This document shows, piece by piece, positions 1 through 9,971 of a stretch of DNA of 36,531 nucleotides. The DNA lies in contig BQKZ01002376.1 of NCBI GenBank assembly GCA_036244855.1, positions 39,833-76,363 of the forward strand, in the 5' to 3' direction. The translations under genes and the position numbers were made by a program. The notes beneath the pieces were generated by a model that worked only from the letters and a program-made list of their open reading frames with translations, searched no databases and was not told the DNA's origin. Position 1 is the stretch's first letter. Every line of letters starts with the position of its first letter. This DNA comes from Temnopleurus reevesii. Lineage: Eukaryota; Echinodermata; Echinoidea; Temnopleuroida; Temnopleuridae.

Positions 1-287
1 CTTGAATTGGGAATGTCCAAAGATGGTAGGTTTATTGAAAAATTTGACAATTTATACAAACTTCATTGTTATGTTCATTATGTGAAAAAGACAAAAGGAG
101 TATGTTTGTGTAAGGGTTATTTCAAAGAATGGCAATTCCTATACCAATTGTCTAAAAAATCTTTATGTTTTCAACATAGCTATTGAATAACAATGAAGTT
201 GTTTGCAACTTTCCTTTAATTTCCTAACTTTTATATCATGAATTTCTAAAAATGATTCATGCTTGAATGGTGAATGTTCATATTTTT

Positions 288-453
288 TAAAGGGCACGAA
301 AACTTGGTTGCGCCACTTTGTGAGAAGTGACTCTCCCGTAACTCATGCATTCAAGTTGGGGGGGGGGAGGAAATTTATGACAATCAATCGCCCCCCTCCG
401 CTGAGTGTATGAGTTCTCACAAAAGTGGCACAACCAACTTTTCATGCACTTTA
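288..453. mobile_element. Foldback element, family E
   Basis: The left arm (aaagggcacgaaaacttggt, tgcgccactttgtgagaa) is matched in reverse by the right end (ttctcacaaaagtggcaca, accaacttttcatgcact). The centre holds a poly-G run and its poly-C mirror. It has no coding capacity, so a non-autonomous MITE is likely. Confidence 0.75.
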
Positions 454-588
454 TAAAAATGAGCATTATTTACCTATACATGAGTCATTTTGGGTAGTTA
501 TTGCATCATATGAAAGTTTTTGTTTTAGGCTTTCCCTGTATAGCAAAAAAGCTGCATATACAGTGTGATTGCATTATTTTGTATACAT

Positions 589-762
589 CACAATATAAAC
601 TATTTCTATCAAATAAAGTTTGTTAAAAGGACAATAAACCTGTACGCCGTGTATTGGACTGTGCGGACACATCAATCATGAGCCGGTTCCGATTTCAATA
701 GCATTACAAAGGAGCATTGAATTGGTGTTCAACTTAATTTTATGGAGATAGTTTATATTGTG
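589..762. mobile_element. MITE-like element, family H, copy 1
   Basis: The terminal inverted repeats read cacaatataaacta at the left and tagtttatattgtg at the right, with partly palindromic arms (aaagtttgtta / ggtgttcaactta). An inverted relative lies at 28544-28715 and shares the words gtgtattggactgtgcggac and gcattacaaaggagcattga with changes. Confidence 0.75.
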
Positions 763-1386
763 TTGTACCTATATATTCATGTTTTCAGCCTTCCAAATTT
801 AAAAAAAACTTGTAAAAGAAAAAAAAATTGAAAAAGAACTATGCAAACTTGAACTAGGATTTACATACTTTGGAGGTGACCAATCCGTATGATTGTCCTG
901 TGTAATAAGTGAGCGGCTGAAATCCTGTTTGTTTTGGGTCAGTTTAGAGGCCTACTTTTGAAGTCCACTGACCTCCCATTACCCTGCCTTGTGTCAAGTA
1001 GAATCTGGTCCCAGAAAATAGTGTCCTTACTTGGATAGTCAATTCTCCCAACCATTATCAATTTCAAACAAATTAAATGAGGATTCATCATTCTGAAACC
1101 ACATTTTTGGTGGAATTATATGTTTTGATTTTAATTCTACTACAAATTCCCTTGAGAATTGTTATTCTTCCCTCTTTTTTAGCTCTATCATCCCTCTTTT
1201 TAGTCTAAAAGTTTGGAGGTTTTTTGCAAATACAATTTCTTTGCTAATTATAATCTAAAATTCTGATACATTAAAGAAGAATGAATTCTAGAGGATAATA
1301 AACATCTATAAGAAAGGTATCATATACTACTACTAATTAGACTGTATCAAGCTTTAAAACAAATTCAGGAAAGTGTAAATTTCCCC

Positions 1387-2230
1387 ATATTTTAGAACAG
1401 GTTTTCGTCTGCTACCACATTACAAGGGGGCTGCCATTTTGTTCTGAACAGATATTTCGACGTGGTCCATTGATATAATTTTCTGTGGCAACGAACATTT
1501 TCATTAAACTGTAGAATAGTTCAATCTTTGGCAAATAGAATAAGTAATGTTGGGAAAAATGCGTGATAGGTGTCCAATATTTTAATACGACTTATAAAAG
1601 ACAAATCAGCCTTCAAATCGTCTGTTTATAGTAAAGAAATGTGATTTTAGTGGAATTGCCTGGCATAACAGAATTTCCTTTATTCAACAAGCCTTCAAGG
1701 TATTGTATTATATTGTCTAAATACAGGTGAAAACGTAGCGTTTTGCAAAAGACCCTGCATAAACACGAATGCATGACTTTAAAAGGCCACCCTGTACCGC
1801 AGATTTTTGTTTTTGTTCTGGTCTTCGTCTGATTGTATAACGTTATAGAAAGTGATATACAATAGTTTAAATAGCCAACCGATAATGCAGATTCCTTTCT
1901 TTCATTTGTTTTGTTACAAGGAAACTTGGACTCTACTCCGCAAAAACGTCATTACTCCGCAAAAACGTCACGCCCATGCCAATAAAACACAATTCTAATG
2001 AACAAAACTTTCTTTTTTAAAATAAATCCAGACCAGTTTTAAGATATTGAAATATATGACCATATGTAAGGTATATTTTTATTCAAATTCTAAGCTTATA
2101 TTTCGATCAAAGACGTTCTACTCGGGGATAACAAAATACTTTCTCGTACCAAATAACAAAATGGTAGCCCCCAGGGTATTGCTAGCAGACGAAATGTTGG
2201 CTCAGAAAATGAAAATTTATCTCTTTATGC
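1387..2230. repeat. Inverted-repeat arms about 750 bp apart
   Basis: ttttcgtctgctaccacatt followed by acaagggggctgccattttg (1400-1442) is matched in reverse by caaaatggtagcccccaggg followed by tattgctagcagacgaaat (2157-2196). The interval between holds AT-rich sequence and a short direct repeat of actccgcaaaaacgtca (1936 and 1955). This could be a large foldback element or two inverted copies. I see no gene in it. Confidence 0.5.
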
Positions 2231-2564
2231 TGTTTTTTTCTTGTACAATAAAATATTCCATTAAATCGATAAATATTACACCTACTGAAATAAGTCAATA
2301 TATTTTTTGGGTTTCAATCCCCTTTAAGACATCAGACAATTACCCAGATACATATGCAAACTTGGTTATAGAAAGCTCTCCTTGGTTCCCCCCTTCCCTC
2401 AAATGAAATGTTTGGTCATCCAATGACTTAAAAAAGAAATATATACAGTCAGTCTGTTAATCATTGTCTTTTTATTTAATACCTAATCTTCAACATGCCT
2501 TATAGGGAAAACCTGAAGAAGAGGGGACCACAAAAATCTGTTGGGCATGGAAGACATTTTACTT

Positions 2565-2700
2565 AGACGATAGATAGATAGATAAATAGATAGATAATTT
2601 TATTAGTCCACAATGGGAAATTTGCCTTGTTGGTTTGACAATACGTGTATATTCAAACAAATGAAACATTAAAATGAAAAATACAAAAAGTAAACACATA
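2565..2700 (-). mobile_element. Probable retroelement 3' end with GATA tail
   Basis: A (GATA)n tract is followed by attttattagtccacaatgg and gaaatttgcctt. Read on the minus strand, this is an element end terminating in a tatc microsatellite. The GATA/TTTATT..CC..GGGAAATT arrangement is common at the 3' ends of LINE-type elements in aquatic animals. No reverse-transcriptase reading frame is present. The assignment is inference. Confidence 0.35.
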
Positions 2701-3778
2701 CAGAGTGCACATAATCATGCATATACAGTAAACAAAGAGAAAGAACATATAGATGACATAGTCGGTAGACAAAAGTCAACAAATACAGTATATTAGAAAC
2801 GTTACATTACACGAAAACAGGTTCAATGTTGCTGATTATGGTGAGTTGTATTTTACTGAGCGATTTTGGGTAACTAAGTTAATTGACTTTACGGTGAACA
2901 TTCAAATCAGAAATTATCCAGAACGACAGTTTTAAATGAAGTGGAACAAAGAAATTTTTATAATCATACTCAGGAAATTATCATACTAAGCAGNGTCATA
3001 ATTTGGGCAAACATTGAACCTGAAGGTTGTCTGAAAGACCTTAGTCCTTAAAGCTGAAGAATGTATTGGGAAACGATGTCCATGAACACAGGCTTGCCAT
3101 TAATCATTTTAGATTTTTTTTTTAATGACCACAGTACAGGGCTGTTTACATGCAAGTGTTACCCAATGACTTAGGGCGAACATTCAATAATTCATGTAAA
3201 TGGTCATGTTTTTCTCTCTAAAAACATTAACTCTATTGATGTTGCTCTTCTTTTTGAGTTGTAGAGCTTTAAAAAAAAAACTGAATAATATCTTATTTGA
3301 TCCATTTTCATGGATCAATATGTAAATTGCTGTTAAAAGTAACAAGTGAAATGTTGACAACCAAAGTAAAAATGGAAATATCTCTGATTTGAGTGAGTAA
3401 ACGTTTCAGCAATTTGACGAGAGCATTATTTTTCCACTTGCGATCCTATTCATTGCTCGCAGACTTACAAAAAAATGTTCTTTCTTTATATATAAACATA
3501 TAACAATTTGTATAATCAAAGTATTAATTGCAGTAAATATGAAGCTGTGAATCCCCCCAAACAATCTGTTTTTGCTACCTCAGACTTCATATACTAGCAA
3601 AATTATTAGTAAAATCTTTCTCCTTAATGATAACAAAATCAGCCAATAACATACATCTGCAAAATTAGAATGAGCTATTTTACTGTCTTGAGAAAATATG
3701 AGAATGCAGCTGGATATGAGGAAAAAATATCATTACAGTTCTTAAGAAGCTCTGAATCTCACGAAAAGGGGCCAAAAC

Positions 3779-3909
3779 CTGGGGCCTGTAGCATAAAGAG
3801 ATACAATTAATCTTGCAATTAATTGCATCTCTTTGGTACACATTTTGCCATAGACTTGCAATTACTATTATCGTAAGTTTAATTGCATCTTTTATGTTAC
3901 AGGCCCCAG
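3779..3909. mobile_element. MITE-like hairpin, family D, copy 1
   Basis: Perfect 12-base termini ctggggcctgta and tacaggccccag enclose arms rich in cgattaatt/aattgcatct words. It is 131 bp long and non-coding. A second copy lies at 30180-30314. Confidence 0.85.
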
Positions 3910-4149
3910 ATCTGTCTTTGCTTCCCAAAATTAGAAGCAAATATTGTGATTCGTATGCAAGTCAGTTACACAATGTACATAACATGTCAAGAGTGTTACG
4001 TCCATGACGACACTTGTGATAGACACATGAAGTGCCCACTAGATGGGGCTATTTTACTTTCTTCGCACACAGGAGAAGATGTGGAATATACAGATGATTA
4101 GGGAAATCAAAGAGGAACATGACTTTGATCAAATTATGTTTTTTTTCAG

Positions 4150-4235
4150 ATAATGATAATAATAATAATTCAATTTTTATAAAGCGCATAATAAAACATA
4201 TGAATTCTCTATGCGCTGTACAATTTTAACAATTC
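4150..4235 (-). mobile_element. SINE 3' fragment, reversed
   Basis: The stretch (aat)n followed by tttttataaagcgcat is the reverse complement of a SINE end (gcgctttataaaa plus ATT tail) like that at 28400-28440. Only the 3' end is present. Confidence 0.5.
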
Positions 4236-4507
4236 ACAATTTACAAATGACATAACTTAACATTTTCAGATGTAAGAAGATAATTTTCAGGAAATAATTT
4301 TCCTGGCATTGCATCGCAATTGGCTATGCATTTCAGCATGATTGCTGTACAAAAGAATTTTTGTTTAGCCACTTTGTCACATGGGACTGTACAGTCCTCA
4401 ATATCTCAAAATGCTAATCAAACGTGAAAAGTGAAATTATTCCCTGATACTCTAAGTCATTCTTATACATCTTTATGATGCATTTTCTCATACTTTTTCT
4501 TCTATAG

Positions 4508-5042
4508 CTGTGAGGATTGGCAGAATACCCAACAAACAAAAGGAAACAGAGTCCATCAACATCGAACTGTACATCTACCAGGAGATTAAAATGAGCATGA
4601 ATGATGCTTTTTTTTCAGAAATAAGAAGATAATTCTCCAAGTCATTCTAATGCGACCTTTTTTTCCTTTTTACATGTAGCTGTCAGGATTGGCAGAATAC
4701 CCAACAAACGAAAGGAAACATAGTTCGTCGACATCGAACCGTACATCTACCAGGAGATTACAAATGAGCATGAATGATGCCTTTTTTCAGAAACAAGAAG
4801 ATAATTCTTGAAGTCATTGTAGTACGACCCTTTCTCATACATTTTTCCTTTTTACATGTAGCTGTTAGGATTGGCAGAATACCCAACAAACAAAGGAAGA
4901 CAGAGTTCATTGACATCAAACCGTACATCTACAAGGAGATGAGGATGACTTTGATCAAATCATTCCTTTTTTTTTCAGATATATGAAGAAAATTACCCAA
5001 GCCATTCTAATGCCCTTTTCTTATACAATTTCTCTTCTTTAG
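4508..5042 (+). repeat. Tandem array of three acceptor-plus-exon-head copies upstream of exon 1
   Basis: Three partial copies of receptor exon 1 start at 4508, 4680 and 4862, and the real exon starts at 5043, so the spacing is 172, 182 and 181 bp. Each copy keeps a tag acceptor, the AVRIGRIPNK coding start and ~90 bp of exon head. Each then passes into intron-like sequence (a run of T, then cagaaa..aagaagataattc). None keeps the exon's 3' half or donor. Copy 1 reads on to a stop after ~40 codons, copy 2 has TAG at codon 15 and copy 3 runs ~40 codons to a stop. No N lies in the array, so a real tandem duplication of acceptor plus exon head is likely. Confidence 0.85.
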
Positions 5043-5230
5043 CTGTGAGGATTGGCAGAATACCCAACAAACAAAAGGAGACGGAGTTCGTCGACATCGA
5101 ACCATACATTTACGAGGAGATCAAAGATGAGGATGACTTCGACCCGTTCAAGGACATGAAGATCGAGGCGGAGACGGAAGAACTCATCGGAGCAGTCAGA
5201 GATGCGCATCATAACACAGCGAAATTTTAC
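5043..5230 (+). CDS. Nuclear receptor exon 1 of window: DBD C-terminal extension, hinge and LBD helix 1
   Basis: This is the first supportable exon of an NR1-type nuclear receptor, a ligand- or heme-regulated transcription factor class acting in the nucleus. It follows a good acceptor (pyrimidine-rich, ...ctttag) and ends at a GTAAGC donor. The first two bases finish an Ala codon, giving AVRIGRIPNKQK. This matches the A-box found after the second zinc finger in Rev-erb/E75 (AVRFGRIPKREK) and PPAR (AIRFGRMPRSEK). A very acidic hinge follows (EEIKDEDDFDPF), then EELIGAVRDAHHNT, which resembles LBD helix 1 of NR1 receptors. The zinc-finger exon itself was not found and should lie left of the window. 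Codon use and phase fit the four exons downstream. Three partial copies of this exon's head sit just upstream. Family placement is by eye. Confidence 0.85.
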
Positions 5231-5742
5231 GTAAGCTAATGTTCTTCAAAAAGGTTCTGCAATTCTCGCAACCGACAATACCCGATATTAAACGATATCT
5301 GACGATATCGTCGATATTGATCCGTTACAGTTGACTAGGGGACTTCCGGTTTGGGAAGCTTATATGACGTCATTCTAGTTAAAACCGCATAGCGCCATCT
5401 GCGATTCTTAAGTTGAGTGTATTGTCGGTTGCGGGAATTGAAGTTTGAAGGTGTCACACTGGTAATGCAGGTTGAAACACGGGCAGTGTTTCACCTAATC
5501 AAGTGCAATACGCATATGATTCTTGATCATTCAGCACAAGAACTGTGGAGGCGCCGTAGAGAAACACCTCCCTGGATAAGATCAATTTCAGCTCTAATAT
5601 GACTTGAACCATGTATAATGAAGACTGAATAACAAGACTCACAATGTGAAGTGTTTTTATAAATATGCCCAACCAATTTGCATTATAGTTTTTAACAAAT
5701 ACATTTTTAAAAGAATTAAGGAAAACTCTATTACTTTAATCA

Positions 5743-5897
5743 GGGGGGTGTTTCATCAAGATTTGTCGCAGAGACAATTAGTCAGCGCTGACAAATTCCT
5801 TGATTGTGATTGGATGAAAAGCACTATCGCTGACAGTTGCTATAGGAATTGTCGGAAAATGATTCCTTGTCGCTGCGACAAATCTTGATGATGTGTC
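5743..5897. mobile_element. MITE-like hairpin, family B
   Basis: gtgtttcatcaagatttgtc, gcagagacaa at the left is mirrored by ttgtcgctgcgacaaatc, ttgatgatgtg at the right. The interior contains further short inversions (gtcagcgctgac, cgctgacag). It lies in the receptor intron between exons 1 and 2. Only one copy is seen here. Confidence 0.75.
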
Positions 5898-6019
5898 TTT
5901 ACTTTTTGTAAGATTCTAAATCTGACAGTTTGCTCAATTATCAGATTAATGAGTTTGAGACATGAAACAACAAAAAGGCCATCCTGAATTTCTAATTTGA
6001 CTTGTCTTTGATATCACCG

Positions 6020-6271
6020 GTCATGTGTGGCTCAGTGGTAGAGCGTCTGCACCATGAACGGAAGGTCGTGGGTTCGATCCCCGGAGGGGTCATACCAAAG
6101 TCCTATAAAAATGGGACCATCTGCCTTCTTGCCAGGCACTCGGCATTTAAAAAAGGAGAAGGGTAATAATAACTTTATGTTATGCAGGGCCCACTGGAAG
6201 AGCAGCTAACTTACAGCTGAATGTGGCTACCCTGGGTAAATAAGACATTATTATTATTATTATTATTATCT
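6020..6271 (+). mobile_element. tRNA-derived SINE in receptor intron
   Basis: The head resembles a tRNA: an A-box-like TGGCTCAGTGG at 6028 and a perfect B-box GGTTCGATCC at 6071. A non-tRNA body follows, then an (ATT)n tail ending at about 6271. It is the family expected in echinoderms and related animals, but I cannot name it. It ends ~30 bp before the acceptor of exon 2 and may supply part of the intron end. It is not a functional tRNA gene: the second half does not complete a cloverleaf. Confidence 0.8.
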
Positions 6272-6300
6272 TCTTTTCCTTTCATTCTGTTGATTCGCAG

Positions 6301-6397
6301 CCTGAATTTGATGACTTCAGGGAGGGAAGATGGGAGAAAGACGCAGAGCAGATGAAAGAAGAAGCAGACAGATTTTCAGTGGATGGAAAAATAGACG
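6301..6397 (+). CDS. Nuclear receptor exon 2 of window: LBD helix 1-2 region
   Basis: This is a 97-bp exon bounded by ...gattcgcag and a GTAAGA donor. It starts at a codon boundary, continuing from TAC (Tyr) of the previous exon, and ends in phase 1. It encodes PEFDDFREGRWEKDAEQM followed by a charged stretch ending GKIDG. This is the variable loop between helix 1 and helix 3 of an NR1 ligand-binding domain. The FxxF...FR pattern after the DAHHNT motif recalls VDR/PXR/TR-type helix 1 ends. The segment is poorly conserved across families, so identity depends on splice phase and on position between two recognisable parts. A tRNA-derived SINE and an (ATT)n tail sit directly before its acceptor. 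Confidence 0.8.
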
Positions 6398-6820
6398 GTA
6401 AGATACATACACTTTGAATATGTTGGACAAAGAAGGCACCCCCAACCCAAAAAAGAGGCAGAAAGTGGCTTTGATTCATTACATAGATAATTTAACGAAA
6501 AATTGAAAGATACTTGTATGTGCTGAAAAGGTAAAAACTAAATTTGCTTGCCCTCAACCAACTGACCCTTTTAAATGATCCAAACCTGATTTTGTCAAAC
6601 TTTTACTTACATTGAAAAATCACAATAAAATTTTAGATTAATATGTGAAATACAACCTGAAAATAATTTTCAGATGTTGTTCGGCTTTTCGCTCCCTATT
6701 TTGTTTTTCTCATCAACTGAGAAAATGAGTTTAACAAATGAAAAATGAAAGAAAAAATTGATTTTCTTTTCGAGCGACCCATACTATTTTTCACAATTGA
6801 CATTCAAGGGCAATAAGGAA

Positions 6821-7417
6821 GCATATTAATGGTATCTTCAAATCTTCAATTGATAGCATATTGATGGTATCTTCAAATTTTCAGTTCAAAGCATATTGAT
6901 GGTATCTTAAAATCTACAGTAGATAGCATATTAACCATATCTTCAATCTACAGTAGATTGTATATTGATGGTATCTTCAAATCTAGAGTAGATTGCATAT
7001 TGATGGTATCTTCAAATCTACAGTTGATAGCATATTGATAGTATCTTCCAATCTACAGTAGATAGCATATTGATGGTAACTTCAAATCTACAGTAGAAAG
7101 CATATTGATGGTATCTTCAAATTTGCAGTAGATTGCATATTGATGGTATCTTTAAATCTACAGTTGATAGCAAATTGATGATATCTTCAAATCTAGAGTA
7201 GATAGCATATTGATGGTATCTTCAAATCTAAAGTAGATAGCATATTGATGGTATCTTCAAATCTAGAGTAGATTGCATATTGATGGTATCTTTACATCTA
7301 CAGTTGATAGCATATTGATGGTATCTTCAAATCTACAGTTGAGAGCATATTGATGGTATCTTCAAATTTTCAATTGAGAGCATATTGATGGTATTTTCAA
7401 ATCTGCAGTTTTCAGGT
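6821..7417 (+). repeat. 35-bp minisatellite, about 17 units
   Basis: The unit is close to gcatattgatggtatcttc plus aaatctacagtagat, 35 bp long, with about 17 successive, mildly diverged copies. It lies in the receptor intron directly before the acceptor of exon 3 copy a. There is no unique spacer between units, so it is not CRISPR-like. Confidence 0.95.
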
Positions 7418-7461
7418 GGCAGATTGATAATGTGTTTTTTTTATTCTCTCTCTTTTGGTAG

Positions 7462-7554
7462 GTATGGATGGTATTCAGATGTGGTGCTCCGTTGTCACTC
7501 AGGCGTTAGCAGCATATATCAAAAGAATTGTTACCTTCTGCAAACACATACCAG
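7462..7554 (+). CDS. Nuclear receptor exon 3 (copy a): LBD helix 3
   Basis: This 93-bp exon lies between ...ttttggtag and GTAGGT, phase 1 at both ends. It completes Gly from the previous exon and reads MDGIQMWCSVV, then TQALAAYIKRIVTFCKHIPG. This is helix 3 and the start of the nuclear-receptor LBD signature (F-[AC]-K-xxxPGF). A full second copy lies at 8326-8418 with only two synonymous differences. Because an N lies between them at 7985, the copies may be the two alleles of one exon. If both were spliced together the frame would stay open (93 = 3 x 31) but helix 3 would be doubled, which no NR fold allows. One copy should be used per transcript. Confidence 0.85.
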
Positions 7555-7646
7555 GTAGGTTATATTCCAAGTAGGGGGGAGGGGGGTTTTAAGGGAAGAC
7601 TTGGAAGATAGGGGAATGGGAGGTATTGGAGTAGGGAATATTCAAT

Positions 7647-7799
7647 ATTAGCAGGGTATATCAAAGAACTCTTACCTTCTGTAAATATATTCCAGTAGAG
7701 TAGGGGATGGGGAGGAGGGGGAGTGGTGTATTCAATAGTCATCCAGGCATTAGCAGTATATATCAAAAGAATTGTTACCTTCTGCAAACACATACCAGG
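7647..7799 (+). pseudogene. Two partial helix-3 exon copies in the intron
   Basis: Fragments at about 7647-7695 and 7734-7799 match the 3' two-thirds of receptor exon 3 (ttagcag..atatcaaaagaattg..ttaccttctg). The first is diverged and lacks a clean donor (ccagtag). The second is nearly exact but a hairpin element begins at its donor position. Both sit in G-rich sequence like that after the real exon's donor. Confidence 0.75.
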
Positions 7800-7971
7800 G
7801 AGGTGTTTCACCAAGAATAGAAAGACTTTACGCACGACTTTACGTTTGACTGGTATCCCTTCTTGCGCTGAATGCGCGTAATATTATGAATGATTACGCG
7901 CAAGAAGGGATACCAGTCGAACGTAAAGTCGTGCGTAAAGTCTTTCTTATCTTGGTGAAACACCTCCCTGG
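7796..7971. mobile_element. MITE-like hairpin, family A, copy 1, at an exon-copy donor
   Basis: Almost perfect 176-bp palindrome: ccagggaggtgtttcaccaa to ttggtgaaacacctccctgg, with arms actttacgcacgactttacg / cgtaaagtcgtgcgtaaagt. It sits exactly at the exon/intron junction of a partial exon-3 copy: cacataccag before, gtatgttatattcc after, against cacataccag/gtaggttatattcc at the real exon. Confidence 0.9.
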
Positions 7972-7985
7972 TATGTTATATTCCN

Positions 7986-8262
7986 ACAGTTGATAGCATA
8001 TTGATGGTATATTCAAATCTACAGTTGATAGCATATTGATGGTATATTCAAATCTACAGTTGATAGCATATTGATGGTATCTTCAAATCTACAGTAGATT
8101 GCATATTGATTGTATGTATACATAGCAGGTTGATGGTATCTTCAAATCTACAGTAGATTGCATATTGATGGTATTTATACATAGCAGGTTGATGGTATCT
8201 TCAAATCTAGAGTAGATTGCATATTTATGGTATTTTCAAACCTACATCAGATAGCATATTGA
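7986..8262 (+). repeat. Second block of the 35-bp minisatellite
   Basis: About eight units of the same 35-bp repeat begin directly after the N at 7985 and lead to exon 3 copy b. Two units carry a ~24-bp insertion (tatacatagcaggttgatgg region). The block repeats the arrangement before copy a. Confidence 0.9.
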
Positions 8263-8325
8263 TTTTAGATAGATAGATACTTTTGCAGAATGACAATTTT
8301 TTTATTTCTCTCATTTTCTTTATAG

Positions 8326-8418
8326 GTATGGATGGTATTCAGATGTGGTGCTCAGTTGTCACTCAGGCGTTAGCAGCATATATCAAAAGAATTGTTACCT
8401 TCTGTAAACACATACCAG
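8326..8418 (+). CDS. Nuclear receptor exon 3 (copy b), near-identical duplicate
   Basis: This is the second complete copy of the helix-3 exon, with acceptor (...ctttatag) and GTAGGT donor intact. It differs from copy a by TCC/TCA (Ser) and TGC/TGT (Cys), both silent. The preceding intron carries the same 35-bp minisatellite seen before copy a. The ~2% silent difference and the single N at 7985 between the copies suit allelic copies laid in series. A recent tandem duplication is the alternative. The sequence alone does not show which copy the gene uses. Confidence 0.6.
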
Positions 8419-8607
8419 GTAGGTTACATCCCAAGGAGGGGAAGGAGGAGAAAGAGGGAGAGAGAGAGAAAAAGAGGATCATGAGCAGGGGGAATGGTAT
8501 GATAATTGTTACCTTTTTTAGGTGACATTTTAGGTGACATTTCATTCTCAGGAAGAAGTAGAGGGAGAGTGGATGGGGAGATGATTCAAAGGGGAGGAGG
8601 GGAATTG

Positions 8608-8736
8608 TAGTCACTCAGTTAGCAGCATATATCAAAAGAATTGTTACCTTCTGTAAAGACATACCAGGTAGGTTATATTCCAAAGAAGGGGAGAGGGAGG
8701 TCGGAGAAGGAAGAGGGAAGAAGGAGTAAGATAGAG

Positions 8737-8770
<34 letters not shown>

Positions 8771-8829
8771 GTAGAGAGGCAGAAAAGAGAGGGGGTCAGG
8801 AGCAGATTAGCAGCTTGTACACATACCAG
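8608..8829 (+). pseudogene. Two further partial helix-3 exon copies, GT donors kept
   Basis: The copy at about 8608-8667 retains cactcag..ttagcagcatatatc to ccag followed by gtaggt. The copy at about 8804-8829 keeps only attagcag joined to cacataccag followed by gtgagt, an internal deletion. A (GA)n tract at about 8739-8767 lies between them. Neither has an acceptor, so neither is an exon by itself. Confidence 0.7.
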
Positions 8830-8962
8830 GTGAGTTGCATTAGAGGAAAGGGAAGAAGGAGAAAGAGAAAGGGTAACATTGGGTTGAGAAGGAGAGAGAA
8901 GGGGTATTCAGCACAAACACAGGCATTAGCAGCGAAGGATTGTTACCTTCTGTAAACACATA

Positions 8963-9139
8963 CCTGAGCGATGTTTCACCAAGTTACAAAAGACTTTTAA
9001 GAAAGACTTTAAGCACGACTGGTATCATTTCTTGTGCTCAATGACCAAGAACGGTATGCGCATTACAGCGGTCAATATACTCCAGTCTCTCTTAAAGTCA
9101 TGTGTAACTTTAAGAATGATTTGGTGAAACACCGCCCAG
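8963..9139. mobile_element. MITE-like hairpin, family A, copy 2
   Basis: It runs from gatgtttcaccaag to ttggtgaaacaccgcccag with arms containing gacttt and actttaag. It occupies the same junction in another exon-3 fragment (acacatacc before, ataggttatattcc after). Confidence 0.8.
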
Positions 9140-9734
9140 ATAGGTTATATTCCCAGGAGAGGGAGGGGGAGGAGAAAAGAAAAAAGGGAGCAGGGGATGA
9201 CGAGGAAATTGGAGAGGGGTAGGGGAAGAAAAGGTGAAGAGAAATATAGAGGGATGGGGACAATGAGGGGAGGGGGAGGAGACAATGAGAAGATTATGAT
9301 GACCACTTTTATAAAGACATCTGAATATAGTACAGTACAATCTCATAAAGAGCACTGATATAACAAGCTCTCGTTATCACAAAACTCTTTGTTTTTTATT
9401 TTATGTTATCCCTTATTTAACAAGGTATTTGCACGAATTTTGTGCCCACGAATTTGCTTAGATTTTCTCTCATTAGAATGCTTGTAGACTTATACTATAT
9501 ACTATACTTATACTTATACTATAACCTATCAAAACATGAAACTACCAACTCACTGATGTGTGGGAAGGTCTGAAATTCAGTGAATGTGGTAGAATTTATG
9601 TACGCAAAAGTTTGGTATTTTTACAGTAATGATTTTAAATTGTATATGTTAGACATTTTGAGCCATCATTCCTTTATGAACAATCTGACAAGCACACAAA
9701 GAATACATTTTTTTTTCCTGTTTTATTTCTGTAG

Positions 9735-9894
9735 GTTTTGCATTACTCTGTCAACAAGATCAGATGGTTCTCGTCAAATCCGGCCTCTTCGAGATCCTCA
9801 CCATTCAAGATTCCATCGAGCTCATCCTCTACGATGCCTTCGTGCTCAACTCGGACATCAGAATCTCCAAGGAGAACATCATGAAGTTTATGCC
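9735..9894 (+). pseudogene. Nuclear receptor exon 4, truncated duplicate ending at an N
   Basis: The exon follows a proper acceptor (...tttctgtag) and encodes the LBD signature region GFALLCQQDQMVLVK and onward to MKFMP. It then stops at the single N at 9895, after which intron-type sequence begins. The complete version is at 10926-11195. Over the shared 160 bases I see one silent difference (TCC/TCT). It has no donor of its own, so it cannot be a functional exon as assembled. The best explanation is a contig end inside the exon, followed by a second contig that re-enters the preceding intron. Confidence 0.75.
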
Positions 9895-9971
9895 NGAGTC
9901 ACTCAGGAGTCACTCCGGCATTACATGTAGCAGCATATATCAAAATAATAGTTACCTTCTGTAAAAACATA

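Noticed and set aside
2047..2406. 119-codon + strand frame
   Set aside because: AT-rich composition, no motif, and it overlaps an arm of an inverted repeat.
2994..2994. Fifth N as another haplotype join
   Set aside because: I could find no sequence to its left that recurs to its right.
3947..4101. Cys-rich open frame (CQECYVHDDTCDRHMKC) as a possible nuclear-receptor zinc finger upstream of exon 1
   Set aside because: The Cys spacing fits neither the first (C-x2-C-x13-C-x2-C) nor second NR finger (C-x5-C-x9-C-x2-C), no P-box motif is seen, and it overlaps no good splice sites.
6028..6090. tRNA gene
   Set aside because: A and B boxes are present but no full cloverleaf forms, and the segment continues into a SINE body with an (ATT)n tail.
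6821..7417. CRISPR-like array
   Set aside because: The 35-bp units are contiguous with no unique spacers, and the context is an animal intron.
7462..8418. Mutually exclusive alternative exons for helix 3
   Set aside because: The two copies encode identical proteins, so alternative use would change nothing, and an N lies between them.
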